A DNA stretch of 64,000 nucleotides from Streptomyces sp. DH-12 (GTDB lineage: Bacteria > Actinomycetota > Actinomycetes > Streptomycetales > Streptomycetaceae): positions 1,674,001 through 1,738,000 of the forward strand of contig NZ_PPFB01000001.1 in NCBI RefSeq assembly GCF_002899455.1, given 5' to 3'. Within the stretch, counting starts at the first letter, position 1. Each line of letters starts with the position of its first letter. A program made the position numbers and the translations under genes. Below the pieces are notes generated by a model that was not told the DNA's origin, did not search any database, and was given only the letters and a program-made list of their open reading frames with translations. Shown here one piece after another: positions 42,186 through 51,462 of the stretch.

Positions 42186-43208
42186 ATGCGCATCGGGGTC
42201 ATCGGTACGGGCCGTATCGGCACCATTCACGCCCACACACTCAGCAGACACCGCGAAGTGGGTTCCCTCATCCTCACGGACGTCGATCCGGCGCGGGCCC
42301 AGGCCCTCGCCCACCGGCTCGGCGAGACGGCGGCGCCGGGAGTGGACGAGATCTACACCTGGGGGGTCGACGCCGTGGTGATCACCGCGGCCACCTCCGC
42401 CCACGCGGACCTGATCGCGCGGGCGGCGCGCGCGGGTCTGCCGGTGTTCTGCGAGAAGCCCATCGCCCTGGACATCGCCGGCACGTTACAGGCGATCACG
42501 GAGGTGGAGACCGCCGGGACGGTGCTGCAGATGGGCTTCCAGCGGCGGTTCGACACGGGCTACACGGGCGCCCGTGAGGCGGTACGGGCGGGCAGGCTGG
42601 GGCGGCTGCACACGGTGCGGGCGATGACCAGCGACGCGCAGCCGCCGGACGCCGGGCACCTGGCGCAGTCGGGCGGGCTGTACCGGGACACGCTCATCCA
42701 CGACTTCGACATGCTGCGCTGGGTGACCGGCCGCGAGGTCGCCGACGTGTACGCCACCGGGTCGGACGCGGGGCCCCCGGTGTTCCGCGAGACCGGGGAC
42801 GTCGACACCGGCGCGGCGCTGCTCACCCTCGACGACGGGACCCTCGCCACGGTCACCGGGACCCGGATGAACGGCGCCGGCTACGACGTGCGCATGGAGC
42901 TCGCCGGGGAGCGCGACCAGATCGTGGTCGGCCTCGACGACCGTACGCCCATCGCGTCCACGGAGCCGACCGGGCCGCCCGCGGCGGACAAGCCGTGGAC
43001 CGGCTTCCTGGAGCGGTTCGCCCCCGCGTACGAGGCCGAACTGATCGCGTTCGTCGAGGTGGTGCGGGGCGAGCGCCCCAACCCCTGCGACGGCCGCGAG
43101 GCCCTGCGGGCCCTGCTGATCGCGGAGGCCTGCGAGCGGTCCCGCCGGGAACGCCGGCCGGTCCGCCCGGCGGAACTGCTGAGCAGCGCCCAGGAGGCGC
43201 TCACGTGA
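42186..43208 (+). CDS. Gfo/Idh/MocA-family NAD(P)-dependent dehydrogenase, inositol 2-dehydrogenase-like
   Basis: 340 residues. The N-terminal Rossmann fold has GVIGTGRIG (4-12) and the family motif CEKPIAL with K91. The C-terminal alpha/beta domain has GGLYRDTLIHDFDML with catalytic Asp168 and His172. These enzymes oxidise inositol or other polyols and sugars. It diverges from the GntR regulator across an operator and is likely its main target. There is no inositol-catabolic iol cluster beside it, so the natural substrate is open. The ATG seems to be the first base of the mRNA. Confidence 0.92.
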   Translation: MRIGVIGTGRIGTIHAHTLSRHREVGSLILTDVDPARAQALAHRLGETAAPGVDEIYTWGVDAVVITAATSAHADLIARAARAGLPVFCEKPIALDIAGTLQAITEVETAGTVLQMGFQRRFDTGYTGAREAVRAGRLGRLHTVRAMTSDAQPPDAGHLAQSGGLYRDTLIHDFDMLRWVTGREVADVYATGSDAGPPVFRETGDVDTGAALLTLDDGTLATVTGTRMNGAGYDVRMELAGERDQIVVGLDDRTPIASTEPTGPPAADKPWTGFLERFAPAYEAELIAFVEVVRGERPNPCDGREALRALLIAEACERSRRERRPVRPAELLSSAQEALT

Positions 43209-43252
43209 GACACGGGGGCGGTGCGCCGGGCGGCGCCCCGCCCCGGTTTCAC
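43205..43252 (+). terminator. Imperfect hairpin overlapping the dehydrogenase stop
   Basis: GTGAGACACGGGGGCGG at 43205-43221 pairs imperfectly with CCGCCCCGGTTTCAC at 43238-43252. Likely terminator of the dehydrogenase gene. Confidence 0.5.
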
Positions 43253-43725
43253 GGGGTCCGGACCGTCACCGGGAGGACGGGCCCCCTGCGCCACCGCGCG
43301 CGGCGTCTCCTCGTCGTCCTCCGCCACCGTGAGGAGGTCGCGGCGGGTGACGGCCTGGCGTCGGCCCGCGGGGACGACGGTCGCGCGGCGCGGAGGGTGC
43401 GGCCGGTGGCCGGGCGGAGGCACGGGACGGAGAGACCGCCGGTCGGCACGGACGGTGCCGAGGACCGCGCCGGCGGAGGACCCCGTCGGCGGCGGAGGTG
43501 AGCGCGTCGCCGGCGGCGTGGGCGGGGGTCCCGCCGTGCGGGAAGCCGTTCCGCTGCCGGAGGCCTCGCGGACGCCGGTCCCGGGGGCGCCCCGTCGTCG
43601 CCGAAGGCGGTGGGCCGGGCGCCGGGCAGCCGGCGGAAGGGCCGCGCGCCCGGCGGCTTCCGTGCGGCGGCGAGGTCGGGCACGGGCGACGGGGTCGTAC
43701 GGCGGGCGTCCTCGGAGCGGGGGCG
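43253..43725. other. Gap with no recognised gene
   Basis: About 470 bp of extremely GC-rich sequence between convergent genes. All six frames are long by chance; none looks coding. Confidence 0.55.
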
Positions 43726-44400
43726 TCAAGGGCTGTCAGTGCCCTCCAGCAGCCCCGCGTCATGGGCGAGCAGCGCGATCTGGACGCGGTTGCTGAGGTC
43801 GAGCTTGGCCAGGACGCGCGAGACGTGCGTCTTGACGGTGGCCACGCTCATGTACAGCTCGGCGGCGATCTCCGCGTTGGCGAGACCCCGGCCGACCGCC
43901 ACGGCGACCTCGCGTTCGCGGTCGTTGAGGGCGGCGACGCGGTCACGGGCGCGGGCTCGCCGGGTGTCCCCCGCGTCGCCGGCCGCGTGGGTCATCAGCT
44001 GCCGGGTGACCGCGGGTGACAGCACCGGGTCGCCGGCCGCGACGCGCCGCACCGCGGCGACGATCTCGGCGGGCGGGGTGTCCTTGAGCACGAACCCGGC
44101 CGCGCCCGCGCGGAGCGCGCGCAGCACCTGGTCGTCGGCGTGGAAGGTGGTGAGCACGACGACCTGCGGGGCGTCCTCGCGGTGGCGCAGCGCCTCGGTC
44201 GCGCTGAGCCCGTCGACCGACGGCATGCGGATGTCCATGAGGACGACGTCCGGCCGGGTGCGGTCGACGAGCGCCTCGACCTCGCCGCCGTCGGCGGCCT
44301 CACCGACGATCTCGATGTCGTCGGCGCCGCCCAGCATCAAGGACAGCCCGGCCCGCACCAGCGGGTCGTCGTCGACGAGGAGCACTCTGATCGCAGTCAT
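43726..44400 (-). CDS. NarL/FixJ-type response regulator
   Basis: 224 residues. The receiver domain has the acidic pocket DDD (10-12), phosphoacceptor D56 in VVLMDIRMP and the conserved Lys in VLKDTPP. A LuxR-type HTH follows (about 155-215: LNDREREVAVAVGRGLANAE, YMSVATVKTHVSRVLAKLDL). It is the partner of the histidine kinase just upstream (78 bp). Output genes are unknown. Confidence 0.95.
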   Translation of the reverse strand: MTAIRVLLVDDDPLVRAGLSLMLGGADDIEIVGEAADGGEVEALVDRTRPDVVLMDIRMPSVDGLSATEALRHREDAPQVVVLTTFHADDQVLRALRAGAAGFVLKDTPPAEIVAAVRRVAAGDPVLSPAVTRQLMTHAAGDAGDTRRARARDRVAALNDREREVAVAVGRGLANAEIAAELYMSVATVKTHVSRVLAKLDLSNRVQIALLAHDAGLLEGTDSP

Positions 44401-44478
44401 GGGCGGTACGTAATCACGGCCGGGCGGGGCGGGGACACACCGAGGGCGGGGACAGGGCGCACAGGGGTTCCGGGGTGT

Positions 44479-45729
44479 TCATCGCCACGGCAGCCGCGCC
44501 CTCACCTCGAAGCCGCCGTCGGGGGTGGGACCGTGTTCCAGGGCGCCGCCTGCCAGGGTGGCCCGTTCGGTGAGGCCGATCAGACCCTGTCCGGCGCCGG
44601 GCACGGCCGGTACGTCCCCTTCCGGGGCGGAGTTGCGCACGGTCACGGTGAGGTCCTCCCCCGGGCCGCCGGCGACGGACACGGTGACCTCCGTGCCGGG
44701 GGCGTGCTTGCGGGCGTTGGTCAGGCCCTCCTGGGCGATGCGGTAGGCCGTGCGGCCGACGGAGGCGGGGACGGAGCCCGCGTCCGTGACCCGCTGCTCC
44801 AGGGTGACCCTCATGCCCGCCCGGCGGGACTCGGCGACGAGGGTGTCGAGCGCCGCGAGCGTCGGCTGCGGGCGGCCCGCGTCCTCGCTCTCGCCGGCCC
44901 GCAGCACCCCGATGATCTCCCGCAGGTCCTGGAGCGCCTCGTGGGCGCTCTCCCGGATCACGCCGGCCGCCCGCGCGATCTCGTCGCGTGGGGCGTCGGG
45001 CCGGAACTCCAGGGCGCCCGCGTGCACGCTGAGCAGGGTCAGCCGGTGCGCGAGCACGTCGTGCATCTCCCGTGCGATGGCCTCGCGGGCGAGCCGCTGC
45101 GCCTGTTCGGCCCGCAGCCGCGCCTCCGTCTCGGCCCGCCGGGCCCGGTCCCGCAGGCTGAGCATGAGCTGCCGCTTGGACCGGACGAACATGCCCCAGC
45201 CGACGACGGCGACCGTCAGCACCACGAACAGGACGACGACGGCGGCGTACGGCAGATCGGGGTCGGGGCGCCACCAGAAGTACAACGGCACGAGCACCAG
45301 TTGGGCGCCGGCCACCCAGGCCACGTACCGGAACGGCCGGTGCACGGCGAGGGTGAACAGGGCGATGACCGCGACCCCGCCGGAGGTCTCGGAGACGAAG
45401 CTGACCGGCCCCATGGCGGCGGCCAGGCCGAGCGGCCATCGCCGGCGCAGCCAGACCACCGCGCACGACAGCGCGCCGAGCAGCTGGTCGACGACGGCGA
45501 CGGCGTGCGGGAGGCCGGTGTTGTCGCGCAGCGCCTCCGCGCCGAGCACTCCGATCAGGACGGCGAGCAGGAAGCAGGAGAAGTCGACGACCCAGTCACG
45601 GGCGGTGCGCCGGGGCCGGCGGCCGGAGCGGCTCGCGTCGGGGTCGAGCTCATGGATGAGGGCGGACGGGAAGAACCACCGGGGGCCGGTGTACACCGGG
45701 GCGGTCCTCACCGCCTTGTCATCAGTCAC
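44479..45729 (-). CDS. Sensor histidine kinase (HisKA_3 type)
   Basis: About 416 residues from the GTG at 45729 (a TTG at 45738 is possible). A membrane region of five to six helices (about 48-180) has no large extracellular loop. The DHp domain has the phosphoacceptor His near 223 in AREMHDVLAHRLTLL, and the HATPase domain has AYRIAQEGLTNARKHAPGTE and GQGLIGLTERATLAGG. This is a NarL-system kinase, likely sensing a membrane signal. It precedes its response regulator in one operon. Confidence 0.94.
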   Translation of the reverse strand: MTDDKAVRTAPVYTGPRWFFPSALIHELDPDASRSGRRPRRTARDWVVDFSCFLLAVLIGVLGAEALRDNTGLPHAVAVVDQLLGALSCAVVWLRRRWPLGLAAAMGPVSFVSETSGGVAVIALFTLAVHRPFRYVAWVAGAQLVLVPLYFWWRPDPDLPYAAVVVLFVVLTVAVVGWGMFVRSKRQLMLSLRDRARRAETEARLRAEQAQRLAREAIAREMHDVLAHRLTLLSVHAGALEFRPDAPRDEIARAAGVIRESAHEALQDLREIIGVLRAGESEDAGRPQPTLAALDTLVAESRRAGMRVTLEQRVTDAGSVPASVGRTAYRIAQEGLTNARKHAPGTEVTVSVAGGPGEDLTVTVRNSAPEGDVPAVPGAGQGLIGLTERATLAGGALEHGPTPDGGFEVRARLPWR

Positions 45730-45908
45730 AGCCGACAAATCTAGGCAGTGGGCGCCCGGTGCGGCGCCCCGCGGACGGGATCGTCGACCGAAGTCGCACG
45801 ACCGCAGACTTTCGGCGTCCCGGCCGGCCCCGGCCGTCCACCTCGGTCGGAAAGGGCTCGTCCCGCGGCCGATGCGGGTGGGGGGTCCGCGGGGCGAGAG
45901 TCGGTGAC

Positions 45909-46112
45909 ATGAGACGACTGCTGGAAGTGCTGGGGTTCGTGGCCGTGCTGCAGGGCGTGGCGGGTCTGGTGACGGAGTTCACCGGCTGGCACTGGGGCCT
46001 GGTGCGGCAGGCCGGGTTCCTCGACGGCCACGAGATCTACGCGAGCGTCGCCCTGCTGGTGCTGGGCGTCGCCCTGTTCGCCGTCGCGGAGGCCGGGAAG
46101 CGCGGCGAGTGA
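45909..46112 (+). CDS. Small membrane protein
   Basis: 67 residues with two hydrophobic segments, LLEVLGFVAVLQGVAGLV and YASVALLVLGVALFAVAEA, separated by a short loop with GWHWGLVRQ. It diverges from the histidine kinase gene. A GAG-rich sequence stands before the ATG. No family known; coding bias and hydrophobic pattern support it. Confidence 0.7.
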   Translation: MRRLLEVLGFVAVLQGVAGLVTEFTGWHWGLVRQAGFLDGHEIYASVALLVLGVALFAVAEAGKRGE

Positions 46113-46513
46113 CCCGGACGCGAGGCAGGTGACCCCGCCGGGCGGCCGGCCCGGCGGCCACCGCCGCCTCCGTCCCCGTCCCCGTCCCCGTCCCGTCGCG
46201 CCACGTCCCGCGGCGCGGGCGGCAGGAGGGGCCGATCAGGCCGAACGGGACGTGGTGGCCGGCGGTGCGGTGGTCCTCCCGGTGCTCCTCACCGGTGACG
46301 ACACGGCGGACGCCACGGGTGGGGGACCGGGCGTGATCACCGTGGGCTCGTGGCAGCAGCCGGTCTGCCCGCCGGGCCGGACGCCCTCCCGGTTCTGGAG
46401 GACCGTGCCGTCCCGCTCGAACGGGAACGGGCCGCCCGGGCCGGGTGACGGTGCGCCAGGTCGACGTCCGATCGCCGCCAGCGTCGCGGCGCCCCGGCCG
46501 CTGGGATGGACGC
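46113..46513. other. Gap with short GTCCCC repeats
   Basis: About 400 bp. Near 46170-46197 the hexamer CCGTCC/GTCCCC is repeated about four times. No gene recognised; the SDR promoter should be in its second half. Confidence 0.5.
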
Positions 46514-47266
46514 ATGACCACTCACACCATGGAGAAGACCCTGCTCGGCCGGACCGCGCTGGTGACCGGCGGCAGCCGCGGCATCGGCGCGGCGACGGCG
46601 CTGCGGCTCGCCCGGGAGGGCGCGGACGTCGCGGTGACGTACGTGAACGGGAAGGAGGCGGCGGACGACGTCGTGCGGGCCGTCGAGGCGCTGGGACGCC
46701 GCGCGGTGGCCCTCCGCGCGGACGCCGGCGACCCGGAGGAGGCCGCCTCGGCGGTGACCGCGGCCGCCCGGCAACTGGGCCGGCTGGACGTGCTGGTGAA
46801 CAACGCGGGCGTCGGCCTGCTCGGCCCGCTGGAGTCCCTCTCCCCCGCCGACGTCGACCGGGTGCTCGCGGTGAACGTGCGCGGTGTCTTCCTCGCCTCG
46901 CGCGCGGCGGCCTCCGTCCTGCCGAGCGGGGGCCGGATCATCACCGTCGGCTCGGCTCTGACACAGCGGGTGGCCGGCCCCGGCGCCACGCTCTACGCCA
47001 TGAGCAAGGCGGCGCTGGTGGGGCTGACCAAGGCGCTGGCGCGGGAGCTGGGCGAGCGTGGGATCACCGCGAACATCGTCCATCCGGGTCCCACCGACAC
47101 GGAGATGAACCCGGCGGACGGCCCGTACGCGGCAGGCCAGGCGGCGGCGACCGCGCTGGGCCGGTTCGGCACGGCCGCGGAGGTGGCGGGGACGATCGTC
47201 CACCTGGCGGGCGCGGCGTACGTGACCGGCGCGGAGTTCACGGTGGACGGCGGGCACGCCGCCTGA
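46514..47266 (+). CDS. Short-chain dehydrogenase/reductase (FabG-like)
   Basis: 250 residues, intact. Cofactor motif TGGSRGIG (18-25), NNAG (96-99), N121, S147, Y161 and K165 form a complete catalytic tetrad, and the C-terminal GAEFTVDGGHAA is typical. NADP preference is suggested by the basic R22 after the Gly motif and no Asp at the end of strand 2. Substrate unknown. The ATG at 46514 is preceded by GGGATGGACGC. Unlike the truncated SDR at 956-1435 this copy looks functional. Confidence 0.93.
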   Translation: MTTHTMEKTLLGRTALVTGGSRGIGAATALRLAREGADVAVTYVNGKEAADDVVRAVEALGRRAVALRADAGDPEEAASAVTAAARQLGRLDVLVNNAGVGLLGPLESLSPADVDRVLAVNVRGVFLASRAAASVLPSGGRIITVGSALTQRVAGPGATLYAMSKAALVGLTKALARELGERGITANIVHPGPTDTEMNPADGPYAAGQAAATALGRFGTAAEVAGTIVHLAGAAYVTGAEFTVDGGHAA

Positions 47267-47323
47267 GGCCTTCGCGGAGGGCGCTCGGTGTCTCCTCCCC
47301 GGGGGCCGGGCGCGCTCCCCGCG

Positions 47324-47875
47324 TCAGCCTTCGAGCTCCCGCCGCCGTGCCTCCAGGGCGGCCGCCCCCCGGTCCGCCAGGGAGCCGAGGAGGCGCAGGC
47401 GGGAGATGCCGCCGTCGGGGTGGACGTCCACGCGCGCGTGGGCGCCCGCCGCCGGTTCCGGGAGGACGAACCGGTGGTCGGTGTCGGGCTGGAGGCGGGT
47501 GCGGGGCAGGATCTCCCGCCAGCCGCCGTCCTCGCCGTCCCGCACGGACACCGCGGCCCGGCCGGCCGCGTCGCCCTTCCGTCAGGCGGTGTCGATCTCC
47601 ACGGCGCGGGCCTGGGCCCGGACGAGGAGGCGGTACGTGATCCGTTCGTGGCCGTGGTCGCGGCGGCGCCGGGGCTCCCGGCCGTCGTCCGTTCTCCGGG
47701 AGCGGCCGGGCCGGATGGTGTGGGCGGCGGGCGGGTGGAAGCGGTCGGAGGCGTCCTCGACCCGGCCGCCGTTCCCCGGGGCGACGACGTCGAAGGTGCC
47801 GAGCGCCGTGAGCCGCGCCGGGTCCGGGACGACCTCGCCGTGGCCGCGCGACCGTCACGCCTGGGCGGTTCCACG
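47324..47875 (-). pseudogene. Allantoicase remnant
   Basis: The C-terminal repeat of allantoicase is recognisable: LTALGTFDVVAPGNGGRVED, HTIRPGRSRRTDDGREPRRR, RAVEIDTA, GWREILPRTRLQPDTDHRF and ARVDVHPDGGISRLRLLGSL. An in-frame TGA (complement of 47582-47584) follows IDTA, where relatives have a Tyr/Phe, and the frame shifts near 47860. The N-terminal repeat is missing altogether. So ureide cleavage by this copy is lost. It abuts the divergent allR gene, its usual neighbour in streptomycetes. Confidence 0.75.
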
Positions 47876-47983
47876 AGACGGAGCCGTGCTTCCGTCACGC
47901 AGAACGCGGATCCGTACGAGCGGGCCGCCGACCGGCCGCCGGGTAGGCTTCTGACCTCCCGCCAGTCCCGAAAGGAACGCGCC

Positions 47984-48787
47984 GTGCCGACGTCCAGCGC
48001 CAGCACCACCGACTCCGCCCGGCCCGCCGCCAGTGGGGGCGTGCAGTCCCTCGAGCGCGCCTTCGACCTGCTGGAGCGGATGGCGGACGCGGGCGGCGAG
48101 GTCGGCCTGAGCGAGCTGTCCGTCGGCAGCGGCCTGCCGCTGCCGACGATCCACCGCCTGATGCGCACCCTCGTCGCCTGCGGCTACGTGCGCCAGCAGC
48201 CCAACCGGCGGTACGCGCTCGGCCCGCGCCTGATCCGCCTCGGCGAGTCGGCGTCCCGGCTGCTCGGCGCCTGGGCGCGGCCGTACCTGGCGCGGCTGGT
48301 GGAGGAGACCGGCGAGACGGCGAACATGGCCCTGCTGGACGGGGACGAGATCGTGTACGTGGCGCAGGTGCCGTCGAAGCACTCGATGCGGATGTTCACC
48401 GAGGTGGGGCGGCGGGTGCTGCCGCACTCCACGGGGGTGGGCAAGGCGCTGCTGGCCGGGTTCCCGCCGGAGGAGGTGCGGGCGCTGCTGGGCCGCACGG
48501 GCATGCCGGCGGCCACGGAGAAGACCATCACCACCCCGGAGGGCTTCCTCGCCGCCCTGGAGGAGGTGCGCCGGCAGGGGTACGCCGTCGACGACAACGA
48601 GCAGGAGATCGGCGTGCGCTGCCTGGCGGCGCCGGTGCCGGACGCCCCCACGGCGGCGGCCGTCTCCGTCTCCGGTCCGGCGGGCCGCCTCACGGAGGCG
48701 GCGACGGAGCGGATCGTCCCGGTGCTGCGGCAGGTCGCGGCGGAACTCTCCGAGGCCCTGACGACCCCGGGCGGACCGGCCGCCTGA
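47984..48787 (+). CDS. allR: IclR-family regulator AllR (allantoin/purine catabolism)
   Basis: 267 residues from a GTG at 47984, with AAAGGAA upstream. The IclR-type HTH (about 20-80) reads GGVQSLERAFDLLERMADAG, GLSELSVGSGLPLPTIHRLMRTLV, and the C-terminal GAF-like effector domain (about 90-260) has LLDGDEIVYVAQVPSKHSMRMFTEVGRR, LPHSTGVGKALLA and VDDNEQEIGVRCLA. It closely resembles S. coelicolor AllR as I remember it, which represses allantoin, glyoxylate and purine degradation genes. Here its neighbour allantoicase gene is dead, so it must act elsewhere if still used. Confidence 0.88.
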   Translation: MPTSSASTTDSARPAASGGVQSLERAFDLLERMADAGGEVGLSELSVGSGLPLPTIHRLMRTLVACGYVRQQPNRRYALGPRLIRLGESASRLLGAWARPYLARLVEETGETANMALLDGDEIVYVAQVPSKHSMRMFTEVGRRVLPHSTGVGKALLAGFPPEEVRALLGRTGMPAATEKTITTPEGFLAALEEVRRQGYAVDDNEQEIGVRCLAAPVPDAPTAAAVSVSGPAGRLTEAATERIVPVLRQVAAELSEALTTPGGPAA

Positions 48788-48969
48788 GGCCGCTCCGCCC
48801 GCCCACGGCCATCACGTCCGGCTCCGGAGGCCGCCAGGCGCCTCGGACCGGGCGGAGGCGGCATCGTCAAGGCGAAGGATCCGCGTGTCCGAGCGGGCGG
48901 GCATCCGCCCCGGGACCGGACCGCGCCGGAAGGATCACCCGCGGGGCCGACGCCTCGTGCACCTGTGCG

Positions 48970-49281
48970 TCAGGGGCGGGACGACGGGCCGAAGAGGTCG
49001 ACCGCCTCGCGGAGCTGACGCAGGCCGTCCCCCAGGGCGCTCACCGAGCCGATGGCTCCGGCGACGAGCAGGAGGGAGCGCCGCAGCATCGGTATGTCGG
49101 GACGGTCGGCGGCGGCCAGTCCGGCCAGCGTGGCGAGCGCCTCCTCCGCGATGCTCCGGTCCCGGAACTCGGCACGATGGGCGGCAAGTTGGCGGCGCAA
49201 CCGGGCCACGGCGGAGCGCAGCTCCGTCACGCGCGGGTCCACCTGGCTGCCGGGCACACACCTCTGGTCCACGCCTCGCAC
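48970..49281 (-). CDS. DUF5955-like small helical protein
   Basis: 103 residues from a GTG at 49281 with GGGGGAGG 6 nt upstream. Two helical parts, ELRSAVARLRRQLAAHRAEF and DIPMLRRSLLLVAGAIGSVS followed by LRQLREAVDLFG, match a small actinobacterial family of unknown function (I recall it as DUF5955). No membrane anchor. It is divergent from the MobA-like gene. Confidence 0.72.
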   Translation of the reverse strand: MRGVDQRCVPGSQVDPRVTELRSAVARLRRQLAAHRAEFRDRSIAEEALATLAGLAAADRPDIPMLRRSLLLVAGAIGSVSALGDGLRQLREAVDLFGPSSRP

Positions 49282-49491
49282 CACAGTCCTCCCCCTGGCA
49301 GGTCGTCGCGCGCCTCCCCTGACCGGTCCAACGCGCCCCCGCGGACCGGTGCGCGCCAGTAAACGCCACCTCGGGGCCTTTGCGCCAGTCCGCTGCGTCA
49401 TCGGTTTGTTCCACAGCGTGACACCGCGGCCCGAGGCGCCCTCCGGCACAGGGCGCCCGACGGGCGGCCGGACGCGGGGTATGCGGAACCC

Positions 49492-50092
49492 ATGACGGAC
49501 GAGGGCGGCCGGGTGGCCGGCCTGCTGCTGGCCGCGGGCGGCGGACGCAGGCCCGGCGGACGCCCCAAGGCCCTGCTCCCGCACCGAGGACGGCTCCTCG
49601 TGGAGCACGCGGCGGAGGCGCTCCGCGCGGGCGGCTGCGCGAGCGTGCACGTGGTGCTCGGGGCGCGCGCCGAGGAGGTGCGCGCCCGCGTCGCGCTGCC
49701 GGGCTGCGTGCTGGTGGACGATCCGGACCGGGAGCAGGGCATGGGCACCTCCCTGCGGGCGGGGCTGGACCCGCCGGCGGGCACGGACGCGCGGGCCGCG
49801 CTCGTCCTGCTGGTGGACCAGCCGGGGATCGGCCCCGAGGCGGTCGCCCGGGTGCGGCGCGCGTACCGGTCGCCGCACTCGCCGGCCTCGGCCGCGTACG
49901 ACGGCGCACGCGGCCATCCGGTGCTGTCCGGCCGCCGCGCACTGGGCGGGGATCGCCGCGACCGCCACCGGCGACCGAGGGGCCCGCGCCTGTCTCAGGG
50001 AGCACGCGGCCGGCGTGGAACCGGTCGAGTGCGGTGACATCGCGCAGCCGTACGACATCGACACGGAGGCCGATCTGGCACGTCTTGAGTGA
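49492..50092 (+). pseudogene. MobA-like nucleotidyltransferase with a frameshift
   Basis: The start shows the nucleotide-binding LLLAAGGGRRPGGRPKALLP (residues 8-28), then RLLVEHAAEALRAGGC and VLLVDQPGIGPEAV. After GHPVLSGRR (about 49935) one extra base shifts the frame; the true continuation AHWAGIAATATGDRGARA, then VECGDIAQPYDIDTEADLARLE, is in the +1 frame up to the TGA at 50090. Such proteins make Mo-molybdopterin cytosine or guanine dinucleotide and often sit next to xanthine dehydrogenase. It could be a genuine inactivation or a sequencing error, since only one base is involved. Confidence 0.8.
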
Positions 50093-50293
50093 GCCGGAAC
50101 CTCCCCGGCGCACAGGGCAGGCACCGCGCGCAGGCGCACGACCTGCCGCTGAAGGCCGTCCTCGACGAGGACGGCGCCGGCTTCCTCACCCTGCCGGCGC
50201 ACGAGCGGCTCAAGGGCTGAAGCGGCCGGCACGTCCCGGCGGCCCGCGAGCCGTCCGGGACGCCGGCCACCGGCGCGTCCCCGGCTCAGACCG

Positions 50294-51226
50294 CTAGGGC
50301 TGTCGCCCCAGGTGCACCGACCAGTCCTGTTCCGCCGCCGGTTTGCCGTGCAGGTCGGGGACGCGCTTCAGCCAGTCGGGGCGCCCCCGCTGCGTCAGCG
50401 CCGCCCGCCGGGCGTTCTCCTCGTCGAGTTCCCGCGCCGAGGGGAAGTCGGTGGGCAGCCAGGACGCCGAGGACCGCGCGCGGGCGTGCAGATACGCCAC
50501 GTACGCCTCCCGGACCTCGTCCGGCGTGCTGAACCGGGAGTCGTCCGCGAGCCACGCGTCCGGGACCTCGGCCGCGACCGACCGCAGCAGGTCCTCGGTC
50601 ACCTTCGGCGCCAGCTCGTCGTCCGCCGCGCGGACGTCGGGCCCGTACCGGCCGAGGGCGTGGTGCCGGAAGTCGTACGCCTTGGCCGGGTCGGACCCCT
50701 CCCAGCGGTGGTGGAAGACGAGGGCGGCGCCGTGGTCGATGAGCCACAGCCTCGGCGGTGCGACTCCGAGCGTCGGCCACACCACCAGGTTGGAGCTGTG
50801 GACGGTCCGGTCCACGTTCACCGTCAGCGCGTCGAGCCAGACGATCCGCCCGGCCTCCAGCGCGTCCACCGGGAAGACCTCCGCGACCTCGGGGGTGAAG
50901 TCCCGCGCTCCCGGCAGATAGTCCATGCCGAGGTTGATCCCGGCGCTGGAGGCGTGCAGCTCGCGCACCTCCTGGTGGGGTTCGGCGTCGGCGACCGCCG
51001 GATCGAAGTGCGCCAGCACCAGCTCGGGGAAGCGCAGCCCGAGCGCCCGCGCCAGCTCCCCGACGATCACCTCGGCGACCAGCGCCTTGCGGCCCTGCGC
51101 CGACCCGGTGAACTTGACCACGTACGTCCCGAGGTCGTCGGCCTCGAAGACCCCGGGGACGGACCCTCCGGAGCGCAGGGGCGTGACATAGCGCGTGGTG
51201 GTCACATGTCTCAGCCCGTCGATCAC
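50294..51226 (-). CDS. HipA-family kinase-like protein
   Basis: 310 residues from a GTG at 51226 with AAGGGG upstream; an ATG at 51268 is an alternative. The N-lobe has GGSVPGVFEADDLGTYVVKFTG, with the Lys for ATP, and the C-lobe has GRIVWLDALTVNVDRTVHSSNLVVW and LWLIDHGAALVFHH, the HxD-like and DFG-like loops of HipA/PI4K-type kinases. There is no HipB antitoxin gene beside it, so it is not a classic toxin-antitoxin pair. Substrate unknown. Confidence 0.82.
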   Translation of the reverse strand: MIDGLRHVTTTRYVTPLRSGGSVPGVFEADDLGTYVVKFTGSAQGRKALVAEVIVGELARALGLRFPELVLAHFDPAVADAEPHQEVRELHASSAGINLGMDYLPGARDFTPEVAEVFPVDALEAGRIVWLDALTVNVDRTVHSSNLVVWPTLGVAPPRLWLIDHGAALVFHHRWEGSDPAKAYDFRHHALGRYGPDVRAADDELAPKVTEDLLRSVAAEVPDAWLADDSRFSTPDEVREAYVAYLHARARSSASWLPTDFPSARELDEENARRAALTQRGRPDWLKRVPDLHGKPAAEQDWSVHLGRQP

Positions 51227-51462
51227 GGTGCGCCCCTTACCTGCCGGCCTCCGGCACGAAATGAGCATAGTAACCGAGCGTGACAGCGGCTCCCGCGGCC
51301 CCGCCCGCGCCCCGGACCGACGGCGCGGGCGGGGCCGCGGGCCGGTGAAGGGGCGCGACAGGTGAGAGGACGGCGTGTGGACCGGCCGGTCCACGACACG
51401 CTGACGGGCGGCCGGCTCGACGCCGCCGCCGACCAGCACGGCGAGGGCGCCCTCACCGCCCG

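Noticed and set aside
50093..50220. Short frame after the MobA-like gene ending LPLKAVLDEDGAGFLTLPAHERLKG
   Set aside because: It has fair coding bias and could be the end of a deleted gene, but I cannot name a family or find a start, so I did not list it as a gene.
50294..51226. HipA/HipB toxin-antitoxin module
   Set aside because: No small HTH antitoxin gene is adjacent; the kinase-like protein stands alone.
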